DNA from: Micavibrio sp. UBA2705 | GTDB taxonomy: Bacteria > Pseudomonadota > Alphaproteobacteria > Micavibrionales > Micavibrionaceae | Assembly (NCBI GenBank): GCA_002354205.1 | Contig: DELD01000056.1 | Coordinates: 1 to 45,512 of the forward strand | Direction: 5' to 3' | DNA length: 45,512 nt | Shown here: piece after piece, positions 30,979 through 38,735 of the stretch | Position numbering within the stretch: the first letter of the stretch is position 1 | Layout of the letters: every line of letters begins with the position of its first letter | Made by a program: the position numbers and the translations under genes | The notes under the pieces: generated by a model | The model's database searches: none | Seen by the model: only the letters and a program-made list of their open reading frames with translations | Told to the model about the DNA's origin: nothing

Positions 30979-32304
30979 TTATTCGGTTTGTGACGTGTTC
31001 TCTAATAGTTTTTTGCTGAGCGATAGCATCGCGTCTTTATCAGATATATAATCATGTGTTTGATTTAAATCATGTGTTATCGCGACCAGTTGGCGCGCTA
31101 AAGCGGCTTTCATATTATCACCTTGCGCGAGCGTGACGAGGATTTGCAGCTTTTGCAGTAAATGGCGTGTTATGTTGGGCATGCTGCGTCCATTAAAGCG
31201 AATTTGGTCAAGGGCGCTAAAGATAATATCAGCAGCGTCGCTTTGTGTGGCGTGCAGGCGTTTGACACCGTCATCATCGTAAAAATCTTCCTCTGGTGTG
31301 GCTTTTTCACAGAGTAAAGCCAAAGCTGCAGACAAATGGTCAAGGACGTTAATCGCCGTGAAGCTGTCATTAATGCCAGGGGATAAAGCGCGGATTGCAA
31401 TTTCAACCATATGGCGGATGGAATATTCAATGTCTTGCGTTGCTGTGCGTTGATCACCAATAATAAAAGCGCCACGTATATCTGCATGTATGTCTTCACT
31501 TTCATTTGCTGTTTTGGTGTAAATGCGTACGCCATCCTCACCTTTGACCAGAAAATGCCCCGCTTTAAAGTTAATATCTACGCGCAGATTTTCTTTGCAG
31601 GCAAGCTCCATAATCAAATCATAATCAATATTTTGGACGTAACCAGATTTGGCGAAAGTGATATGGCTGCTGCGTTCTACAAAGTCTTTTGGCCATGAAT
31701 CATCTGTTTCTGGCATGTCATGGCTGTGTTTGACAGCATCTTTCGTCAGGCGCTTGATTGCGGATTGCAATTCGTCAGACACTTTCAAAATAATATTATC
31801 GGCGATGCTTGATTGTGCAACATGGTGAACAAAGCCCAACAGCACAAAAAGGTTAACCAAGCATAACGAGAACACGGCGGATATGGTTATTTGCGGCGTC
31901 GTGTTGGCAGAGCCATGCGAGTGCAAAATAACAGTTAAAGCAAAACAAGCCATCACCGTGCCAAAGAACAGCCCAATGAAATCCTTTGTTCTGCGGTCGG
32001 CCATGAATGTCTTGATTAGGCGCGGTCCAAGCTGTGATGCGGCGAGGGATAGAACAACCATCGTAATTGAAATCGCCAATGTTGCCATTGTGATCATCGC
32101 AGAAAGAAGCGTTGTCGTTACGGCTTTCGCGTCATCAGCGCTGCCTTGAAATAAGAATTTTGGGTATTCATAGTCTTGAAAATAATGCGTTTCTATGCTG
32201 TAAAGCGCCGCGGTCACGGCCAAGAACAGGAAGCAGAAAACAGCGGGCACAAACCATAAATTCCCTTTTAAGATTTGCCAGTAATTATAAAGCTTTGAAA
32301 ACAT
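30979..32304 (-). CDS. DUF2254 family inner-membrane protein
   Basis: The protein has about 441 residues with four membrane segments in the first 170. The conserved ASQLGPRLIKTFMADRRTKD comes next, then a soluble C-terminal half with RALSPGINDSFTAINVLDHL, the hallmark of DUF2254. The function is unknown. ATG 32304 (MFSKLYNYWQ) is preferred over the frame start at 32373, because the extra 23 residues are not family-like and lie in the divergent control region. The ribosome site is modest (AGGGTC). It is divergent from the RND exporter. Confidence 0.87.
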   Translation of the reverse strand: MFSKLYNYWQILKGNLWFVPAVFCFLFLAVTAALYSIETHYFQDYEYPKFLFQGSADDAKAVTTTLLSAMITMATLAISITMVVLSLAASQLGPRLIKTFMADRRTKDFIGLFFGTVMACFALTVILHSHGSANTTPQITISAVFSLCLVNLFVLLGFVHHVAQSSIADNIILKVSDELQSAIKRLTKDAVKHSHDMPETDDSWPKDFVERSSHITFAKSGYVQNIDYDLIMELACKENLRVDINFKAGHFLVKGEDGVRIYTKTANESEDIHADIRGAFIIGDQRTATQDIEYSIRHMVEIAIRALSPGINDSFTAINVLDHLSAALALLCEKATPEEDFYDDDGVKRLHATQSDAADIIFSALDQIRFNGRSMPNITRHLLQKLQILVTLAQGDNMKAALARQLVAITHDLNQTHDYISDKDAMLSLSKKLLENTSQTE

Positions 32305-32389
32305 GCAACGAGACCCTAGATTTGCAAAAACACTACAGGAATAAGTGTGCATATTAACATGTGTTGCGCGCAAGTGCTAGCGCACTCAG

Positions 32390-32414
32390 GGAACTAACTT
32401 GTGCGTTGGTGGTT
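32390..32414 (+). promoter_or_regulatory. EcfG-type promoter for the RND exporter
   Basis: GGAAC at 32390-32394, 17-base spacer, GTT at 32412-32414. The start codon is at 32436 behind GGGAGAG. A CGTT also occurs 9 bases after GGAAC, too close to function with it. Confidence 0.6.
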
Positions 32415-32435
32415 AGCTGTTATGGGAGAGATATA

Positions 32436-34922
32436 ATGGATATGTTTAAGAAAATTTATAAAGGCACGATACTTAACCACCCTAAAATGGCACTGACCGG
32501 CTTGGTTTTTATCACGCTGTTTTTCGCGGCGTTTATTCCGCAGTTTCGTCTTGATGCATCATCTGATGCGCTATTATTGGAAGGTGATAAATCTCTACAT
32601 TATTACCGTAAGGTCAAAGAGCAATACGGCTCTGATGACTATTTGGTGGTGACCTATACGCCCAAAGGCGCGCTGTTTAACGGCGAAACTTTACAAGATT
32701 TGGGCGCGCTGCGTGATGAGCTTGCGGCAATAAAACGCGTTAAAAGCGCTACCAGTATTTTAGATGTCCCGCTGATCAATAGCCCGCCTGTCGAGATTGA
32801 AAAATTTAAAGATAATCCTCCAACGCTGTTAAGCCCGCAGACGAATATGACGCAGGCGAAAAAAGAGTTGATGACGAGCCCGCTATATAGTGAGCTGCTA
32901 ATCAGTAAAGATGGTGAAACCACTGCTGTTATGGTGACGTTCGCGCAAGACCAAAAAGGCATAGAGCTGCTGAAAAAACGTACTGAGCTGCGTGAAAAAG
33001 AACGTACAGATAGCCTGAGTGCGCAGGAAAGCGAAGCGCTTGCCGCCGTAGAAAAAGACTACGCCGCATTTTCACGCATACAACAAGAAAAAGAAGCGCA
33101 GGATATTGCCGAAATTCGCGAAATTGTCAGCAAACATGAAGAAAATGCCACTATACATTTAGGCGGCGTAAAAATGATTGCGGTTGATTCTATGGAATAT
33201 GTACGCAGCGATTTGATTATATTTGGCATTGCCGTCCTTTGTTTTATTGTGGTGCTGCTGACCTTGTTTTTCCGCAAAATACATTGGGTTTTACTGCCCA
33301 TTGTAAACTGTGTCACGGTCGGGGTTATCATGCTTGGCCTGTTGGGACTCGTGGGCTGGCCGGTCACGGTGGTATCTTCAAATTTCATCTCATTACTTTT
33401 GATTTTTACTTTGTCATTCAGCGTTCACCAAATTGTACGTTACCGCGAATATCATGCGGCGCATCCTGATGATGACCAATACACATTAGTGAGCGAATCA
33501 ACTTTGAAAATCATTATTCCGTGTTTGTTCATGGTCGTGACAACTATTGTAGCTTTTGGTTCGCTCGTGGTCAGCGGTATTCGCCCTGTAATTGATTTTG
33601 GCTGGATTATGTCCGTTGGCCTTGGCGTGTCATTTTTAGTGTCATTCACGCTTTTCCCTACGGTTCTGATGTTTTTGAAAAAGCCGCAAGCGCCTGCGCA
33701 ATTTTCAGATAGAACCGCAAAAGTAACGCAGTTTTTCGCGCGCTCTATCGAACGCCACGGTAAACTGATACTGTTTACTTTCATCGTTGTTATTCTCGCT
33801 GTTGGCGCTGGGGTGTCGATGTTGACGGTTGAAAACCGCTTTGTTGATTATTACAAAGATTCGACAGAAATCCATCAAGGTATGCGCATTATTGATAAGA
33901 AGCTGGGCGGTACAGTGCCGCTGGATATCGTTGTCGATGCACCGCCGCAGTTTTTAGCGCAGTATGAAAAGAAGAAACAGGCCTTTATTGCTGAGCGCAA
34001 AGAAGAAGACCCGAACTACCGTTATGAACCTTTTATGGGCGATGGGTACTGGATGATTTCCCCCAGACGGGAAATGAAAAACATACATGAATATATTGAT
34101 AGCTTGCCGCAAACGGGCAAAGTGCTTTCATTCCATACAACGCGCACCATGGCAGGTGATATAGATGCGCAGGCCGCCAATACCATTATGATGGCGGTGA
34201 TGAAGGATAAACTGCCAGAAGAGCTGCGCGATATGTTGTTTGATTCCTATGTATCGCCAGACGGTAACCAACTGCGTTTTAGCGCCCGTATCTACGAAAC
34301 GGATAAATCTTTAAAACGTGATGCTTTTATCAAGGAAATTGAACACCACCTGAAAGAAGAAATGGGTTTAGGCGATCGTGTGCATATTACGGGTATGCTT
34401 GTCCTGTATAATAATGTCTTACAAAGCCTGTTTGATTCGCAAATCAAAACAATTTGGACCGTCTTTATTACAATTTTTGTAATGTTCACGATCCTCTTCC
34501 GCAGCCCGCTTATTGCTGCGGTAGCGTTCTTGCCGAATATCACTATTACAGCACTGGTGCTTGGCATTATGGGCTGGCTGCATATACCGCTTGATATCAT
34601 GACGATTACCATTGCTGCCATTTGCACAGGGTCAGCGGACGATAATACCATTCATTATGTTCACCGTTTCCAAACAGAGTTTAAGAAGCACGGTGATTAC
34701 TGGAAAGCCGTTCATGCCTCACATGAAAGTATTGGACGGGCGATGTATTATACAAGCATCACGGTCATGTTTGGTTTTTCATTGTTAATGTTTTCTAACT
34801 TCGTGCCGACTATCTATTTTGGCCTGTTGGTTGCGTTCGCCATGTTCCTTGCGTTGCTTGCGAATCTGGTGCTCTTGCCGCTGTTATTGGTTATGTTTAA
34901 ACCGATGGGCAAAGCAAAGTAG
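32436..34922 (+). CDS. RND/MMPL-family transporter, 828 aa
   Basis: Two homologous halves each begin with one membrane segment (about 20-38 and 445-465), then a large periplasmic loop, then five membrane segments. The first loop contains a Lys/Glu-rich coiled-coil stretch (about 180-240). The membrane domains carry the MMPL/sterol-sensing-like pattern (SLLLIFTLSFSVHQIVRYRE, and in the second half AICTGSADDNTIHYVHRF with acidic residues for proton coupling). Relatives export lipids, hopanoids or other hydrophobic molecules; the substrate here is unknown. ATG 32436 is chosen for GGGAGAG upstream. No membrane-fusion or outer-membrane partner gene is adjacent, as is usual for MMPL proteins. Confidence 0.88.
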   Translation: MDMFKKIYKGTILNHPKMALTGLVFITLFFAAFIPQFRLDASSDALLLEGDKSLHYYRKVKEQYGSDDYLVVTYTPKGALFNGETLQDLGALRDELAAIKRVKSATSILDVPLINSPPVEIEKFKDNPPTLLSPQTNMTQAKKELMTSPLYSELLISKDGETTAVMVTFAQDQKGIELLKKRTELREKERTDSLSAQESEALAAVEKDYAAFSRIQQEKEAQDIAEIREIVSKHEENATIHLGGVKMIAVDSMEYVRSDLIIFGIAVLCFIVVLLTLFFRKIHWVLLPIVNCVTVGVIMLGLLGLVGWPVTVVSSNFISLLLIFTLSFSVHQIVRYREYHAAHPDDDQYTLVSESTLKIIIPCLFMVVTTIVAFGSLVVSGIRPVIDFGWIMSVGLGVSFLVSFTLFPTVLMFLKKPQAPAQFSDRTAKVTQFFARSIERHGKLILFTFIVVILAVGAGVSMLTVENRFVDYYKDSTEIHQGMRIIDKKLGGTVPLDIVVDAPPQFLAQYEKKKQAFIAERKEEDPNYRYEPFMGDGYWMISPRREMKNIHEYIDSLPQTGKVLSFHTTRTMAGDIDAQAANTIMMAVMKDKLPEELRDMLFDSYVSPDGNQLRFSARIYETDKSLKRDAFIKEIEHHLKEEMGLGDRVHITGMLVLYNNVLQSLFDSQIKTIWTVFITIFVMFTILFRSPLIAAVAFLPNITITALVLGIMGWLHIPLDIMTITIAAICTGSADDNTIHYVHRFQTEFKKHGDYWKAVHASHESIGRAMYYTSITVMFGFSLLMFSNFVPTIYFGLLVAFAMFLALLANLVLLPLLLVMFKPMGKAK

Positions 34923-34986
34923 CGCTTGCGCCCTCCTGCGTGTCTACGCAATCCAAACCTCAATAGCTGTTCATGCAGATCATAAT

Positions 34987-35024
34987 AAGATAGCGCCTGA
35001 TGATTACTCATCAGGCGCTATCTT
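34987..35024. terminator. Bidirectional terminator hairpin, perfect 17-bp stem
   Basis: AAGATAGCGCCTGATGA (34987-35003) pairs perfectly with TCATCAGGCGCTATCTT (35008-35024) around the loop TTAC. It lies between the convergent RND and OB-fold genes. The T-tracts are short. Confidence 0.8.
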
Positions 35025-35048
35025 TATTGCTCGTTTTGGCAAAGAATC

Positions 35049-35708
35049 TTACTGTATTTTTATACCTGCTTGTGAAAGAAGCACAAGGCTGTCGGCTTCG
35101 ATTTCATGGCTATCAAAAAAGCCATCGTCAAATTCACCATAAACATGAACGCGGTCACCTTCTCTTACTTTGATGCCATCATCATCAAAAGGGTCATAGC
35201 CTAATTCACCGACATCTACTTGCATGACGACATGGTTTCGCCCTGTAATGGTAAAGCTATCGCCTTGTATGTTGTTGACCGTGCCCTGCATGGAAACATA
35301 ACGCGTATCTGCGCGGTCATTCTCATAGCGTGAAGTATAAGACGGGCGATCATCATTGGTGTAATAATATACTGAAGAGTTTTGAATAAAGAGGTTTTCA
35401 GCCTCAATTTCGCGTCCTTCAAATAAATCATCGTCAATTTCGCCTGAAACAGTGACAATTTGACCGGCTTTAAGATATTCTGTCTCGTTACCTGTCCATT
35501 TGAGGTCATCAAGCTCTACAGTGATAACACCTGTGTTGTAATGCAAATCAAATTCGTCGCTGCGAATGTCGCCCACTTTACCTGTAAGTACAATGTCAGC
35601 GCCATCGCTGCGGTTTGGCAGCGGAGTATCACCGCTGGCTGCAAATCCTGTAAGCGGCGTTAATAACGTTGCGCCCATGAGGGTATATAAAAATGTTTTC
35701 TTGAACAT
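35049..35708 (-). CDS. Exported protein with two OB-fold-like repeats, 219 aa
   Basis: A signal peptide (MFKKTFLYTLMG..., cleavage likely after GFA near residue 24) is followed by two copies of one module. Each starts with a G-x-V-x-x-I strand and ends with a matching block: AGQIVTVSGEIDDDLFEGRE in copy 1 and EGDRVHVYGEFDDGFFDSHE in copy 2, each then EIEA-(E/D)-(N/S)-L. The architecture resembles periplasmic bacterial OB-fold (BOF/YgiW-like) or DUF5666 domains. A Tyr/Ser/Asp-rich linker joins them. The protein is very acidic. The function is unknown; BOF proteins are linked to envelope stress. It has a full EcfG-type promoter. Confidence 0.78.
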   Translation of the reverse strand: MFKKTFLYTLMGATLLTPLTGFAASGDTPLPNRSDGADIVLTGKVGDIRSDEFDLHYNTGVITVELDDLKWTGNETEYLKAGQIVTVSGEIDDDLFEGREIEAENLFIQNSSVYYYTNDDRPSYTSRYENDRADTRYVSMQGTVNNIQGDSFTITGRNHVVMQVDVGELGYDPFDDDGIKVREGDRVHVYGEFDDGFFDSHEIEADSLVLLSQAGIKIQ

Positions 35709-35751
35709 GATGTAACTCCTTTTCTCTTGATAAAATGCATGTCATCAGACC

Positions 35752-35776
35752 AACGGAAAACACTATGCGGAGTTCC
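35752..35776 (-). promoter_or_regulatory. EcfG-type promoter (exact consensus) for the OB-fold protein
   Basis: On the minus strand GGAAC (35776-35772), 16-base spacer, full CGTT (35755-35752). Its -35 is 20 bases from the -35 of a divergent site at 35797. Confidence 0.72.
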
Positions 35777-35796
35777 TTTTTTTAATAAGGAGAAAG

Positions 35797-35821
35797 GGAA
35801 CAAATGCCGCGCTGATCCGTT
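35797..35821 (+). promoter_or_regulatory. EcfG-type promoter (exact consensus) for the DUF883/holin-like pair
   Basis: GGAAC at 35797-35801, 16-base spacer, full CGTT at 35818-35821. The ATG at 35872 follows an AAAGGAG site. Confidence 0.72.
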
Positions 35822-35871
35822 AGAAGATATGTCATAACAATCATGTAAAAATAAAAAAAGGAGAAGACATC

Positions 35872-36171
35872 ATGGCAAAGTCCAAACCAGTATCACAATC
35901 ACCTTCATATCCCGAAATTGACGATATTCGCGGCGATATTGAATCGTTAAAATCGAACGTCGTTGAACTGACAAAGCATATTAAGCAAGATGGCAAAACG
36001 CATGGCGCAGAGCTGAAAGGCGCGATGGCTGAGCAGCTTGTTAACGCAAAGGCTTATAGCCATAAAAAATATGATGAGTTAGAAGGTAAAGTTAAAAAAC
36101 ATCCCGCGCAGTCAATTGCTGCGGCTTTTGCAGCAGGCTGTCTCATTAACATGCTTTTGAAGCGTCGATAA
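35872..36171 (+). CDS. DUF883 (ElaB/YqjD-like) membrane-anchored protein, 99 aa
   Basis: A long amphipathic helix (about 20-80, with IDDIRGDIESLKSNVVELTK) leads to the C-terminal anchor AQSIAAAFAAGCLINMLLKRR. This is the organisation of the DUF883 family, whose E. coli members YqjD and ElaB are C-tail-anchored, bind ribosomes and are induced in stationary phase. The role here is inferred from that family. It is the first gene of a two-gene operon: the next ATG follows its stop by 1 base. Confidence 0.88.
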   Translation: MAKSKPVSQSPSYPEIDDIRGDIESLKSNVVELTKHIKQDGKTHGAELKGAMAEQLVNAKAYSHKKYDELEGKVKKHPAQSIAAAFAAGCLINMLLKRR

Positions 36172-36172
36172 A

Positions 36173-36607
36173 ATGAACAGCTTATATCCGCTTGTTGAAA
36201 ATATTATATTAGATAAACTGCTTGGCAGCCAATCGCCCTTTACACATAAAAGTAAATTTGTGTTTGGAATGTTTGTATTGGCTGCCACGCTTGCATTACT
36301 TGCTGTGGTCTTTGTGGCTATAGGCGCTTATTTATGGCTGCAAACAACGCAGCCAGCCCACATCGCAGCTTTTTGCACTGCGGGCATGATATTTGCGGGT
36401 TTTATCATCAGCGTTATTGTGAGTTTAGGTTTCAGCGCTTATCGTAAGATGCGCATCAAGCGTGTCCAAAAAGAAACGCAGCTTATTGTCGCGCAGCTGC
36501 TTGAAAGTTCTGAAGCGCAGCTTAAAGAATACGTTGAAAACGCACCAGCCAGCAGCATGGCTCTGGCCGTTATTGCAGGTTTTATTTCAGGGAAATTTAT
36601 GGACTGA
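36173..36607 (+). CDS. Holin-like/YqjE-type membrane protein, 144 aa
   Basis: Two strong membrane segments (about 32-55 and 65-87) are followed by a charged helix (RKMRIKRVQKETQLIVAQLL) and a short hydrophobic C-terminus (SMALAVIAGFISGKFMD). The layout and its place directly after a YqjD-like gene match the YqjD-YqjE pairing seen in proteobacteria; the primary sequence alone is not decisive. It has no ribosome site of its own beyond the end of the upstream gene, so coupling is likely. A strong terminator follows. Confidence 0.7.
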   Translation: MNSLYPLVENIILDKLLGSQSPFTHKSKFVFGMFVLAATLALLAVVFVAIGAYLWLQTTQPAHIAAFCTAGMIFAGFIISVIVSLGFSAYRKMRIKRVQKETQLIVAQLLESSEAQLKEYVENAPASSMALAVIAGFISGKFMD

Positions 36608-36634
36608 TATATAAGCCTTATCGCACAGAACATA

Positions 36635-36669
36635 AAAAACGCCTGCACTTTAAAAATGCAGGCGTTTTT
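36635..36669. terminator. Bidirectional rho-independent terminator
   Basis: AAAAACGCCTGCA (36635-36647) pairs with TGCAGGCGTTTTT (36657-36669) around a 9-base loop, with A and T tracts on both sides. It serves the convergent holin-like and EF-hand genes. Confidence 0.9.
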
Positions 36670-36698
36670 CTGTGGTGAGGAGTGGGGTCGTTAAACGT

Positions 36699-37247
36699 TT
36701 AATCGTTATAGCGTTCATCTTCAGCGCTTAACGGTGCGAAGCGCTGTTCGTATGCTTCTTGCCATTCAGAGAGCTCAATCGTGTTATTGTCATTATCGTC
36801 TAAGCTTTGAAACCCTGTTGAAATAAACTCTTCGGCAGACAGGCCATCTTTGTTTTCATCAAACTTGATAAGGCCAGATTCTTTAAAGAACAATTCGTAG
36901 CTATAGCCTTGCAGCTGCGCATAACCGTCATCATTATAATCGACGAATTTATAAACCTGTTTTTCCATTGGCGTTACGGTGAGTACGGTTTTTTTGTCCC
37001 ATTCGATATTATCAATTACTTGATTACCGTCCAAATCAAACGCGTAGAATAAACGCTCACCGACTTCCGACTTGCCATATAGACCATCATTGTTGAGGTC
37101 AAATTTAGAGAAATAAATTTCATGGACATTCTTCTGGTCAACCGTATTGGCGTAAGTTTTGGTATGAACCGAAGTTGCATGTGCAGGCACATAGGCGCTG
37201 CATAGCGAAATGGCTGCGGCGGAGAGTGCTAAACTAAACTTTTTCAT
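36699..37247 (-). CDS. Exported EF-hand calcium-binding protein, 182 aa
   Basis: A signal peptide (MKKFSLALSAAAISLCSAYV, cleavage likely after AHA near residue 24) is followed by five EF-hand-like loops: DLNNDGLYGKSE, DLDGNQVIDNIE, DYNDDGYAQLQG, DENKDGLSAEE and DDNDNNTIELSE. Loops 1, 4 and 5 keep the best Asp-x-Asn/Asp-x-Asp-Gly pattern. It probably binds Ca2+ in the periplasm or outside; the partner is unknown. AAAGGATAAC precedes the ATG. Upstream is GGAAC with a degenerate -10 (GCTT), so stress control is uncertain. Confidence 0.87.
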   Translation of the reverse strand: MKKFSLALSAAAISLCSAYVPAHATSVHTKTYANTVDQKNVHEIYFSKFDLNNDGLYGKSEVGERLFYAFDLDGNQVIDNIEWDKKTVLTVTPMEKQVYKFVDYNDDGYAQLQGYSYELFFKESGLIKFDENKDGLSAEEFISTGFQSLDDNDNNTIELSEWQEAYEQRFAPLSAEDERYND

Positions 37248-37284
37248 TTTGTTATCCTTTGTTTATGAATCAATCACTCTACCA

Positions 37285-37309
37285 AAGCTTATAGAAGGGG
37301 TTAAGTTCC
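37285..37309 (-). promoter_or_regulatory. Degenerate EcfG-like site upstream of the EF-hand gene
   Basis: On the minus strand GGAAC (37309-37305), 16-base spacer, GCTT (37288-37285) instead of CGTT. It sits 38 bases before the start codon, the right place, but the -10 fails the G-T-T rule. Confidence 0.3.
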
Positions 37310-37322
37310 ATTGCTCCGGAAC

Positions 37323-38696
37323 TTATGCCCCAATCCAAATTTGCTGACCGTTGGTGAATTCTTTAATGCCGTGCGGGCCAAGTTCGCGGCCATAGCCTGA
37401 GCGTTTAACACCGCCACTTGGCAAGCGAGGATCTGTTTTGACGATACCGTTAACGGCAACCTGCCCCGCGACAATCTGATGGGCGAGTTTCTCGCCTTGT
37501 TGGGGGTCAGCGCACCAGATACTCGCGCCAAGCCCATAGGCCGTGTCATTGGCAAGTTTGATTGCTTCGGCGCTGTTTGCTGTTTTGATAATCGCCGCAA
37601 CAGGTCCAAAGGTTTCTTCTTGGTAGGCGCACATATTGGGGGTGACATCTGTTAACAAGGTTACGGGGTAGAAATAACCCTCACCTTCAGGCAGTACGCC
37701 GCCAAGCAAGCAATTCGCACCCTGCGATATAGTTTCACGAATTTGGCGATGTAAGTTTTGGCGTAAATCATCGCGCGCAATCGGCCCGATTTTGTTTTCT
37801 GGCAGGCTGGGGTCGCCAACGCTTAATGCAGATAAACGCTGTTCAAGCTTTACAATGAGTTGATCATAAACACTATCTTCGACAATGATACGTTTTGCGG
37901 CAATACAAGACTGCCCCGCATTAATTGTCCGCGATAAGGTAATGATATCTGCCGCTTTATCTAAATCAGCGCCATCCAAAACAATACAAGGGTCAGAGCC
38001 GCCAAGTTCTAAAACAGCAGGTTTGATCTCTGATGCCGCAATGGCCGCGACGGCAGCGCCGCCTTGGCTTGACCCAGTAAAAGAGACAGCTTGAATATGC
38101 GGGTTACGTATCAGCGCCTCAACATCTGGCGTTTGTAGATAGACCGCTTGGAAAAGCCCCTCAGGCGCGCCTGCATCTTTAAAGGCTTGCTCAAGCGCCG
38201 CAGCGCAGCCGGGTACATGCGGATCATGCTTCATAATGCATGTATTCCCCGCCATAAGCGCCGGCGCAAAAAAACGCGATGCAATCCAATAGGGGGCATT
38301 CCATGGCAAAATGCCCAAAACAGGGCCGAGCGGCATATATTGCACATAGCTGCGCGCTGCGTCAGAGGCGATGATCTCCGTGGCAAGATAGCCCTCAGCC
38401 TGTGCGGCGTAATGTTCGGCGCACCATGCTGATTTTTCAACTTCCGCTAAAGCTTCACCAACGGGTTTGCCCATTTCTTCGGTCATAAACCCCGCATGAT
38501 AATCGGCCTTATCACGCAAGGCTTTCGCGACATTGTTCAGCACTTCACCGCGTTCGGCATAACTTTTATTCTTCCAAAGGGCATAAGCATTTTGCGCCTT
38601 TTCAAGTTTATCTTGCACTGTTTGCGCCGAATCTGTGGCGACTTCACGAATCACTTTGCCTGTTGCGGGGTTGACCGCTTTTAATACGCTGGACAT
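37323..38696 (-). CDS. doeC: Aldehyde dehydrogenase of the ectoine cluster, probable aspartate-semialdehyde dehydrogenase DoeC
   Basis: The 457-residue ALDH has the general base Glu230 in AVLELGGSDP, the catalytic Cys264 in INAGQSCIAAKR, and GILPWNAPYW in the cofactor domain. By sequence alone it would be called a succinate-semialdehyde dehydrogenase. The position 39 bases after an ectoine hydrolase gene and in line with a diaminobutyrate transaminase points to DoeC, which oxidises L-aspartate-semialdehyde to aspartate as the last step of ectoine breakdown (inference from context). AAGGAGAACACC precedes the ATG. Confidence 0.85.
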   Translation of the reverse strand: MSSVLKAVNPATGKVIREVATDSAQTVQDKLEKAQNAYALWKNKSYAERGEVLNNVAKALRDKADYHAGFMTEEMGKPVGEALAEVEKSAWCAEHYAAQAEGYLATEIIASDAARSYVQYMPLGPVLGILPWNAPYWIASRFFAPALMAGNTCIMKHDPHVPGCAAALEQAFKDAGAPEGLFQAVYLQTPDVEALIRNPHIQAVSFTGSSQGGAAVAAIAASEIKPAVLELGGSDPCIVLDGADLDKAADIITLSRTINAGQSCIAAKRIIVEDSVYDQLIVKLEQRLSALSVGDPSLPENKIGPIARDDLRQNLHRQIRETISQGANCLLGGVLPEGEGYFYPVTLLTDVTPNMCAYQEETFGPVAAIIKTANSAEAIKLANDTAYGLGASIWCADPQQGEKLAHQIVAGQVAVNGIVKTDPRLPSGGVKRSGYGRELGPHGIKEFTNGQQIWIGA

Positions 38697-38735
38697 GGTG
38701 TTCTCCTTAATATGCTGTGGTTGACGGGCTAAAAT

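Noticed and set aside
32305..32373. 23-codon N-terminal extension of the DUF2254 protein
   Set aside because: It reads into the divergent promoter region and is not hydrophobic or family-like; the ATG at 32304 begins the conserved protein.
32390..32407. GGAAC followed by CGTT with a 9-base gap
   Set aside because: The spacing is far too short for a sigma factor; the pair at 17 bases (GTT 32412) is the functional candidate.
37303..37321. Inverted repeat AAGTTCC...GGAACTT after doeC as an operator
   Set aside because: One arm is the GGAAC of the degenerate promoter for the EF-hand gene and the other is only bases around the doeC stop; symmetry is probably coincidental.
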